Below the pieces are notes generated by a model. It had not been told where the DNA came from, did not search any database, and saw only the letters and a program-made list of their open reading frames with translations. A program made the translations under genes and the position numbers. 10,740 nt of DNA. Source: Candidatus Latescibacteria bacterium 4484_107. GTDB taxonomy: Bacteria > Latescibacterota > 4484-107. The stretch is from contig MVCQ01000024.1 in the NCBI GenBank assembly GCA_002059205.1, forward strand, positions 1 to 10,740, in the 5' to 3' direction. The stretch's first letter is position 1; each line of letters begins with the position of its first letter. Shown here piece after piece: positions 5,968 through 10,740 of the stretch.

Positions 5968-7413
5968 GCTTCCAAGCGCCGCCATCAACGCCCGCCCCTT
6001 ATGCAGCGTCTCCTCGTATTCCTCCTCCGGATCGGAATCGGCCACGATGCCGCCGCCCACCTGGAAACGCGCCATCCCGTCCCGGACCACGAACGTGCGA
6101 ATCGCGATGTTCAAGTCCATATCTCCGGTAAATCCCAGCCAGCCGATGGAACCCGTGTACACGCCCCGCCGGGTGGGTTCCAACTCGGCGATGATCTCCA
6201 TCGCCCGGATCTTCGGTGCCCCGGTGATCGAGCCTCCGGGGAACATCGCCCGCAGCAGACCCATCCGATCCCGCTCCGGGGAAAGTTTTCCCGCTATGGT
6301 GGAGACGAGATGATACACCGTGGGGTAACGCTCCAAAGCCATCAACTCCGGCACGTGCACCGATCCGGTCTCGCACACCCGGCCCAGATCGTTCCGCTCC
6401 AGATCCACGATCATGACCAACTCGGCCCGATCTTTCTCGCTGAGAAGCAGTTCGCGCCCCAAGTCCGCGTCCCGCTCCGGCGTGTTTCCCCGGGGCCTCG
6501 TGCCCTTGATCGGACGGGTGTACACCTTTCGCGTCCGGGCCTCCATCTGCAGGAACCGCTCGGGAGACGAACTGAGGACCTGCAATTCCCCGAAATCCAA
6601 AAAAGCCGCAAAAGGCGCCGGATTCCGCGCGCGCAGGCGGGTGTACAGATCAAACGGAGGAACCGGCAGCGGGCCGCTGAAGCGTTGAGAAAGATTCACC
6701 TGATAGATGTCGCCGGCCGCGATGTATGCCTTGGCCCGCCGGATGGCGGTTAGATACTGGTCCTTCGTGAAATTCGACCGGACCGGAGGCAGCGGAGCCT
6801 CCATCGGAATTCCCGAACTCTTCTCCGATGGAGGACTATCAGGCACAACCGACAATGCCGCTCGAATCAAATCATCCCGTCTTCCCGACTCAGACTCCTC
6901 CGATCCCGAAATCCGACAGGAACAAAAATACGCCCTCCGGCGCAGATGATCGAAAGCTACCACCTTATCGTAGAAGGCCAAATAACAATCCGGCACGCCT
7001 GCGTCGTCCACAGCGGCCGCAGGAAGCGTCTCCACGAAATGGCACAGATCGTATCCGAAATAGCCCACCGCGCCGCCGGTAAAAGGCACCGCAGCCTCTA
7101 TGGGAGCAGCCCGCAGACGCCCGAACAACTCAGAGAGCGCCCGAAAAGGATCCCCGACGCCGCGCCATCGCAGCCCCCGATGCATCAACTCAATCCGCGT
7201 TCCCTCGCTCCGGAAGATCAGAAACGGATCGCTCCCCATAAAAGAATACCGGCCCAATTTCTCCGGATCCATCCCGCTGTCCAGGAAAAAGGGAACCGGC
7301 TTCTCCCTGAAACAGCGGCGGAACGCTTCAAACGCATCCGGAAAAACGCCCAACCGCTCCACTGTCGGGCGCACCGTTCCACCAGACAAAATCTCCCATT
7401 GCGGCAAATTCAC
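5929..7413 (-). CDS. pabB: Aminodeoxychorismate synthase component I
   Basis: Converts chorismate plus ammonia, normally supplied by a PabA/TrpG glutaminase, to 4-amino-4-deoxychorismate in folate synthesis. In a 494-aa reading the chorismate-binding core shows GDIYQVNLSQRF (234-245), PIKGTRPRG (301-309), VDLERNDLGR (336-345), FPGGSITGAPKIRAMEI (391-407) and VGGGIVADSDPEEEYEET (452-469). Lys303 in PIKGT is the diagnostic residue: anthranilate synthases have PIAGT. The open frame extends upstream to an ATG at 7614, but that segment crosses the likely promoter and a CGTRAAR heptamer array and has no family similarity I recognise. I place the start at the GTG at 7413, with AAGGTG 9 bases upstream; a GTG at 7425 is another choice. 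The last 12 residues are encoded by an AT-rich repeat. It is the first gene of the run, followed by pabC; pabA is absent from the window. Confidence 0.93.
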   Translation of the reverse strand: MNLPQWEILSGGTVRPTVERLGVFPDAFEAFRRCFREKPVPFFLDSGMDPEKLGRYSFMGSDPFLIFRSEGTRIELMHRGLRWRGVGDPFRALSELFGRLRAAPIEAAVPFTGGAVGYFGYDLCHFVETLPAAAVDDAGVPDCYLAFYDKVVAFDHLRRRAYFCSCRISGSEESESGRRDDLIRAALSVVPDSPPSEKSSGIPMEAPLPPVRSNFTKDQYLTAIRRAKAYIAAGDIYQVNLSQRFSGPLPVPPFDLYTRLRARNPAPFAAFLDFGELQVLSSSPERFLQMEARTRKVYTRPIKGTRPRGNTPERDADLGRELLLSEKDRAELVMIVDLERNDLGRVCETGSVHVPELMALERYPTVYHLVSTIAGKLSPERDRMGLLRAMFPGGSITGAPKIRAMEIIAELEPTRRGVYTGSIGWLGFTGDMDLNIAIRTFVVRDGMARFQVGGGIVADSDPEEEYEETLHKGRALMAALGSVNYKMKNEKYKM

Positions 7414-7482
7414 TTCCAAAGGCACCTTGTTTTCCGAGCTTTCATCGTGAACAAAAAATGGGGCAATCCGGTGTGGGCGAAC

Positions 7483-7517
7483 CGTGAAACGTAAAGCGTA
7501 AAACGTGAAACGTGAGC
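7483..7517. repeat. CGTRAAR heptamer array upstream of pabB
   Basis: Five consecutive 7-bp units (CGTGAAA, CGTAAAG, CGTAAAA, CGTGAAA, CGTGAGC) occupy 7483-7517, between the likely pabB promoter and the chosen start. Next to it, 7518-7532 holds a diverged GGAACC/TGAACC 6-bp doublet. In the pabB frame this reads RFTFYALRFT, a peptide typical of translated repeats. It would lie in the untranslated leader. Confidence 0.8.
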
Positions 7518-7602
7518 CAGGAACCTGAACCGGGAGTCCCGCCTCGCCAATCAGCAACGGAAGGCAAAACAGAGCGCTCCCGTCACACCAAAGCGTAGTA
7601 TA

Positions 7603-7631
7603 AGAATAATACATTTATATCGTTCATGCAA
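7603..7631 (-). promoter_or_regulatory. Candidate promoter of the pabB-led run
   Basis: On the minus strand, TTGCAT (7631-7626) and TATTCT (7608-7603) are separated by 17 bases. They lie just downstream of the tandem terminators of the preceding unit and about 190 bases upstream of the chosen pabB start. TATACT at 7602-7597 is an alternative -10. Each box departs from consensus, so the call rests partly on location. Confidence 0.45.
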
Positions 7632-7649
7632 GGGCTTTTTCAATCCGCG

Positions 7650-7684
7650 AAAAAAATACATGGACGGAATGGTTCGGCCGTCCA
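7650..7684 (-). terminator. Second intrinsic terminator (possibly bidirectional)
   Basis: A perfect 7-bp stem, TGGACGG (7661-7667) with CCGTCCA (7678-7684), encloses a 10-base loop. On the minus strand it is followed by TGTA and T7 (7656-7650). On the plus strand it is followed by CCCCA and T8 (7690-7697). Together with the stronger hairpin at 7708-7746 it would insulate the receptor unit from pabB. Confidence 0.55.
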
Positions 7685-7707
7685 CCCCATTTTTTTTGCT
7701 CCGGCAC

Positions 7708-7746
7708 AAAAAAAACCTCCCTCGGATTCAGAATCCGAGGGAGGTT
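7708..7746 (-). terminator. Strong intrinsic terminator of the TonB-receptor unit
   Basis: A perfect palindrome of two 16-base arms around one central base (7714-7746) gives a GC-rich stem with a small loop. It is followed on the minus strand by an uninterrupted T8 run (7715-7708). It lies 17 bases after the stop of the small ORF and about 115 bases after the receptor stop. The orientation matches the receptor and not any plus-strand gene. Confidence 0.9.
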
Positions 7747-7762
7747 GCTTCAGGTCGCTTTG

Positions 7763-7855
7763 CTACTTCTCCAATCCCCCGCCTCCGAAGATCAGATGGA
7801 CGTAAGGCCCGGTGATGCCTACGTCCGGCCCGCGCAGGACGTCCATATCCTCCAT
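7763..7855 (-). CDS. Possible 30-aa small ORF between receptor stop and terminator
   Basis: An ATG 5 bases after the receptor stop opens a 30-codon frame that ends in TAG just before the terminator. In 24 of 30 codons the third base is G or C, matching the bias of the neighbouring genes. The product contains DVGITGPYVHLIFGGGG, which has alternating hydrophobic residues like a short beta strand, and no signal peptide. The ribosome site is weak for the first ATG. A second in-frame ATG (7846) has GGAGG only 2 bases away. I do not recognise a family. Alternatives are a remnant of a longer gene, a fragment joined to the receptor by frameshift (it is out of frame with it), or a structured non-coding 3' region, since the same bases form strong inverted repeats. 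Confidence 0.35.
   Translation of the reverse strand: MEDMDVLRGPDVGITGPYVHLIFGGGGLEK
7796..7846 (-). other. Overlapping inverted repeats built on ACGTCC
   Basis: GGACGTAAGGC at 7798-7808 pairs with GCCTACGTCC at 7817-7826 (10 pairs, one bulged base, 8-base loop). The same left arm, as ATGGACGT at 7796-7803, is also an exact complement of ACGTCCAT at 7839-7846. The two pairings exclude each other. The segment lies in the transcribed 3' region of the receptor unit, just before its terminator, and overlaps the small ORF. Confidence 0.5.
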
Positions 7856-7860
7856 CTTTC

Positions 7861-10281
7861 TCAAAACTCGATCGCCAGCCCGCCTATGGGGAACCCCCTG
7901 AACTGAAGGACGTCCTCGGTCTTGCCATTTTCTTTGTACTGAACCCCCCAGATATTGTCCCGATTATACACGTTCTGGATGTCGAGATACGTCACCATAT
8001 TCCACCCGCCGAACATGAACCGTCGGTCCAAACGAATGTCCAGACGGTGGTACACGGGATAACGCTGCGTGTTCATTTTCTGATCCGCCTCCGTGATCCA
8101 CGTGTGCCACTCCCGATGGTAGTTCGGTTCGGTGTACGGCCTGCCGCCGAGATAGCGCCACCGGAAACTGACCACGGTCTCGTCGGCCAGGGGGATGATC
8201 CAGGCGAATATTTTATACAACCTTTTCTCTTTGAGACGCTGATACCACTTCCGCTGCATCAGCTTCCACCGGTAGCTGGAGATGGCGGTGAACACGTGCC
8301 GATAGTCGTAGTCCCAATTGTAGTATTCCCCGAAGCGGAGATCGAACGCACGGGATCGGGAGTAGGAGTAGCTCAACGTGCCCTGAAAATTCCCAGACAT
8401 CTTGCGCTGGAGAAAAAACTCGATTCCCTGAGCGTCCCCTTTGCCTTCGTTCAACAGCTCGCCCTGGAAACTGTCGAACGGATCGGGCGTAGTCCACGAT
8501 CTGGGAATGGGTACGCCCGAATACTTCTTGTAGTAAACCTCTATCGTGCCCTTCGTATCCTCCCGAAACAGATGTTCCAGTCCGAACACGGTTTGCCGCG
8601 TGCGTTTGTAATCCAGGGTCTCGTTCTTCGGATGGGCGGTCAGTTCAACGTAGTCCGGACTTTGATAATGATCCCCATACGCCGCGTTCAGCGTGGTGTT
8701 CGGAGTCAGTGCATAAGAAAGTCCCACTCGCGGCCCCACGTGCGCGTGGCCGGTGTACGCGAACCGGTCGTACCGCAGACCGAGATTCACGGTGATCCGG
8801 CTCCCCGGACGCCACTTATACTGCGCGTACGCCGCCATCTTTCCGGAATGCACCTCCTCGTTATCTTCCCAGTCCTCATAGGTTTTGAGGGTATCTTTGA
8901 CGGTATCCAGATGGAACGAGTCCGGGTCCGCGACGTCCCACACGAAGAGCGTGTCCGCTTCCGCCCACATATTGTGATCCGCGTGCACCTGCTTATAGGA
9001 TACCCCCGCGCTGAGTTCGTGCGCTTTGGAAAACTGGAACACTCCGTCGAACTTCGCGGTATTCTCGACCTCCGTGGATTTGTTGGTATAGTACGGATCT
9101 CCCGAGGCATCGTACACGAAGGTATCCCAGTAGTTGAGCGCGCGAGAGATGGTCAGGTCGGAGAATCCCTTGCTCCAGAGAGACCGCAGCGTCACACCGC
9201 CTGCGTACTGATGGCTTCGCGCACGCACGTTTTCCTCCTCCGCCACGTATCCGGTGGCGTCCTCCTCTTCCTCATGTTCGATGGTGATCCGGTCGTTTCC
9301 GCAGATCGCGTTGATCAAGAGCTTATTGTTATCATTCAGATCGTACACCACCTTGCCCTGAAGGTTGTAATAGCGCGGCACCGCGGTGAGTCCCCAGGAC
9401 GCGATGATAAGATCAAGGAAACTCTTGCGGGCCGAGAGCAGATAGGAACCTTTTCCTCCGGCAAGAGGCCCCTCGAAGAGTCCGCCCGCGCCGGCCATCC
9501 CCAGGTCAAAACTTCCCTCCATCCGCTTCCGGCAGCCCTCCCGGAGGGCGATGTCCATCACGGAGGAGACCTTGTCGCCGTACTTGGCAGGAAACGCACC
9601 GGCCATGAAGTTCACCTCCCGGACGAAGTGCGTGTTGATCATACTGATCGGTCCGCCGCCCGTACCCTGTTGTCCGAAGTGGTTCGGGTTGGGAATCTCA
9701 ATGGTGTCCAACAGAAACAGATTTTCGCCGGGGATGCCGCCCCGGACGATGATCTCGTTCATCTGATCGGAGCCGGACACCACGGACGGAAGGGCCTGCA
9801 TCACCCGCTGGATGTCCTCCGAGCTACCCGGATCCTGCCGGATCTCCTCGAAATCCATTGTACGCGTGGTGACCACGGCGTCCCGCGCCTTCTCGAAGAA
9901 ACTCGCCCGGACCCGAATCGCCTCCATCTCCAGCACGACTTCCCGCAGTTCGGCCTCCACTCGTGTCTCCCGGCCGGGATTGGCCACCACGTTGGATTTG
10001 ATCAGCGTCTCGTATCCGATCATCATGAAGCGCAGATTGTGGCTTCCCACGGGAACCCGCTCGATTCGGAACTTTCCATCGATATCCGTGCTCGCGCCCA
10101 GCCGGCTGCCTTCGACGAGCACGCTGACCCCCGGCAGAGGCTGGTGCGTTGCTTTATCTACAACATGGCCGTATAGCTCACCGGTCTGTGGATTGTGCTG
10201 GGACTCAGACTGGGACGGTTCGTCTGCCAACGTTAGTGAAGCGCTGAGGATAATCGCGATTGTGACGAGCATTTTTTGCAT
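7861..10281 (-). CDS. TonB-dependent outer-membrane receptor with carboxypeptidase-like regulatory domain
   Basis: Predicted outer-membrane beta-barrel of 806 aa that imports a ligand using energy from TonB-ExbBD. It begins with a signal peptide (MQKMLVTIAIILSASLTLA, about 1-19). A carboxypeptidase-D-like regulatory domain follows (about 35-115: GELYGHVVDKATHQPLPGVSV, then DGKFRIERVPVGSHNL). The plug spans about 135-250, with SEDIQRVMQALPSV, NEIIVRGGIPGENLFLLDTI, then GAFPAKYGDKVSSVMDI. The remainder is barrel, ending in Phe (GGLAIEF), a usual outer-membrane assembly signal. Acidic stretches (about 335-350, EHEEEED) may be surface loops. The ATG at 10281 is chosen because AAAGG lies 8 bases upstream and the signal peptide starts there; an upstream in-frame start at 10377 adds 32 residues with no family character. 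The substrate is unknown: there is no siderophore or cobalamin gene nearby. It is transcribed alone, with its own promoter and terminators. Confidence 0.93.
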   Translation of the reverse strand: MQKMLVTIAIILSASLTLADEPSQSESQHNPQTGELYGHVVDKATHQPLPGVSVLVEGSRLGASTDIDGKFRIERVPVGSHNLRFMMIGYETLIKSNVVANPGRETRVEAELREVVLEMEAIRVRASFFEKARDAVVTTRTMDFEEIRQDPGSSEDIQRVMQALPSVVSGSDQMNEIIVRGGIPGENLFLLDTIEIPNPNHFGQQGTGGGPISMINTHFVREVNFMAGAFPAKYGDKVSSVMDIALREGCRKRMEGSFDLGMAGAGGLFEGPLAGGKGSYLLSARKSFLDLIIASWGLTAVPRYYNLQGKVVYDLNDNNKLLINAICGNDRITIEHEEEEDATGYVAEEENVRARSHQYAGGVTLRSLWSKGFSDLTISRALNYWDTFVYDASGDPYYTNKSTEVENTAKFDGVFQFSKAHELSAGVSYKQVHADHNMWAEADTLFVWDVADPDSFHLDTVKDTLKTYEDWEDNEEVHSGKMAAYAQYKWRPGSRITVNLGLRYDRFAYTGHAHVGPRVGLSYALTPNTTLNAAYGDHYQSPDYVELTAHPKNETLDYKRTRQTVFGLEHLFREDTKGTIEVYYKKYSGVPIPRSWTTPDPFDSFQGELLNEGKGDAQGIEFFLQRKMSGNFQGTLSYSYSRSRAFDLRFGEYYNWDYDYRHVFTAISSYRWKLMQRKWYQRLKEKRLYKIFAWIIPLADETVVSFRWRYLGGRPYTEPNYHREWHTWITEADQKMNTQRYPVYHRLDIRLDRRFMFGGWNMVTYLDIQNVYNRDNIWGVQYKENGKTEDVLQFRGFPIGGLAIEF

Positions 10282-10445
10282 CGTGGACGCCTTTCTGAAA
10301 TGGGAGGTTCGGTTAAAACATCCGGGGTTTGGAAAACGAAAGGACGGCGCAACGATGTCCAAATTCGCTCTCAGCACAGCGTTCTAATCGGAATAACTGC
10401 AATAAAAAGAAAAGAATAAAACGAGGGCCGAGCAGTGTTTACGCA
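10282..10445 (-). other. 5' leader of the receptor gene, about 160 bases
   Basis: From the likely transcription start (near 10440) to the ATG the leader is about 160 bases, long for an ordinary ribosome site. I looked for cobalamin, TPP, SAM and cyclic-di-GMP riboswitch cores and do not find one. A T-rich stretch on the minus strand lies at about 10400-10425. No further feature is seen. Confidence 0.4.
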
Positions 10446-10474
10446 AAGATAATTCAGAGAACAAGGAAAGTCAA
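10446..10474 (-). promoter_or_regulatory. Promoter of the TonB-receptor gene
   Basis: On the minus strand, TTGACT (10474-10469) and TATCTT (10451-10446) are separated by exactly 17 bases, and the -10 box continues as TATCTTTG. This fits both a sigma-70-like promoter (5 of 6 at -35) and the Bacteroidetes TTTG/TAnnTTTG pattern at -10. It lies about 165 bases upstream of the receptor ATG. Confidence 0.7.
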
Positions 10475-10516
10475 GTTGTTTTTCCGACCAACTGGAAATA
10501 ACTCCAAAAAACATGC

Positions 10517-10545
10517 TTGACAAATGCTATACAAGATGTTACTTT
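10517..10545 (+). promoter_or_regulatory. Divergent promoter for the right-hand gene
   Basis: A perfect TTGACA (10517-10522) is followed after 17 bases by TACTTT (10540-10545), extending to TACTTTA. The -10 shares the TAnnTTT pattern of the receptor promoter, which faces the other way about 45 bases to the left. The two -35 boxes face each other, leaving a short shared control region (10475-10516). Confidence 0.6.
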
Positions 10546-10551
10546 ATAGGC

Positions 10552-10697
10552 GTGTTGTTTGGTGAAAAAAACGGCCGACTTAGACAGCAAGTGGCGGTGC
10601 GTTGATCAGCCGGGACCGAAAGATACAATTGTCCAGTGTAACTATCATCTGGTGAATACGAGAATACGATCAGGAGAACCAAAGGAGACCGGGGAAA
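10552..10697 (+). other. 5' leader of the right-hand gene, about 146 bases
   Basis: The segment between the plus-strand promoter and the ATG at 10698 holds no gene I trust. A GTG at 10562 opens a frame that reaches the window edge, but it lacks a ribosome site and the local codon bias. Short self-complementary words are present (CGGCCG, TGATCA, and GGAC/GTCC about 14 bases apart), but no stable or recognised riboswitch fold can be assigned by eye. Confidence 0.35.
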
Positions 10698-10740
10698 ATG
10701 AAGAAGCGCCATGGAGCCAGGAAGTTCACGGAGTTCGCCA
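10698..10740 (+). CDS. Start of an unidentified plus-strand gene (cut by window edge)
   Basis: An ATG at 10698 has AAGGAG 10 bases upstream (10682-10687) and a purine-rich GGGGAAA immediately before it. Fourteen codons are visible (MKKRHGARKFTEFA), basic in composition, and 12 of 14 end in G or C, as in the other genes here. That bias is missing from the competing frame beginning at 10562. The gene is divergent from the receptor and has its own promoter. Too little is present to assign a family. Confidence 0.5.
   Translation, partial: MKKRHGARKFTEFA

Noticed and set aside
5140..6753. 537-codon open frame on the plus strand across pabC and pabB
   Set aside because: It crosses two real genes and the repeat between them, and its translation has no motif. 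It is a shadow of minus-strand codon bias.
5929..7413. Anthranilate synthase component I (TrpE)
   Set aside because: The active-site segment is PIKGT, the form typical of PabB, not PIAGT. The neighbour is a PabC-type lyase, and no trp gene is present.
4929..7517. CRISPR array
   Set aside because: The repeats are 7-bp contiguous units without spacers, and there are no cas genes in the window.
8047..10176. 709-codon open frame on the plus strand inside the TonB receptor
   Set aside because: It is the antisense of a well-supported receptor. Its translation shows no recognisable fold and is rich in Arg, Pro, His and Val, as expected from the complement of GC-rich codons.
10282..10445. TPP or cobalamin riboswitch in the receptor leader
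   Set aside because: A CTGAGAG word occurs on the minus strand, but the rest of the TPP core and the cobalamin box are missing.
10562..10740. GTG-started frame open to the right edge
   Set aside because: It has no ribosome binding site and little third-position G/C bias, while the overlapping ATG frame at 10698 has both. A longer sequence could reverse this.

Overview
The window is about 10.7 kb of GC-rich bacterial chromosome (roughly 57% GC by eye). It probably comes from a Gram-negative, uncultured-type lineage in or near the FCB (Bacteroidetes-like) assemblage. This rests on an outer-membrane TonB-dependent receptor with a carboxypeptidase-like N-terminal domain, and on an upstream promoter whose -10 element is TATCTTTG, which fits the Bacteroidetes TAnnTTTG pattern. 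Several genes also have clear AGGAG-type ribosome binding sites, which is not typical of true Bacteroidetes. The phylum is therefore an inference.

Layout from right to left. A divergent intergenic region (about 10282-10697) carries two back-to-back promoters. One drives a plus-strand gene of which only the first 14 codons are visible (10698 to the edge). The other drives the minus-strand TonB-dependent receptor (7861-10281). The receptor is followed by a possible 30-codon ORF or structured 3' region (7763-7855) and by two intrinsic terminators (7708-7746 and 7650-7684), so it forms its own transcription unit.

A second promoter (about 7603-7631) starts a five-gene minus-strand run: pabB, pabC, a bifunctional rel/spoT, an FAD-dependent oxidoreductase of unknown substrate, and uppP. 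PabB and PabC together make p-aminobenzoate for folate from chorismate; the glutaminase partner PabA/TrpG is not in the window. Rel makes and degrades (p)ppGpp. UppP recycles undecaprenyl pyrophosphate for envelope synthesis. The set links folate supply, stringent response and cell-wall carrier recycling, but co-transcription is inferred from orientation and spacing only.

The most unusual aspect is in the gaps. Three boundaries in the pab-rel part of the run each hold a degenerate tandem array with a 7-bp period, and each array has a different base sequence (GATTnnn, ATTTTnn, CGTRAAR). Two of them run into the 3' ends of pabB and pabC and supply the last residues of those proteins. The gap before uppP holds a 6-bp-period/inverted repeat plus a separate 8-bp-stem hairpin. 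The region downstream of uppP holds a C/G-rich double hairpin and paired ACGCGGAGCGT motifs, bounded by an 18-bp direct repeat that duplicates the end of uppP. I see no CRISPR array, tRNA, rRNA, transposase or phage gene. The genes themselves belong to known families; the boundary-repeat pattern and the small ORF/structured segment behind the receptor are the items most worth following.
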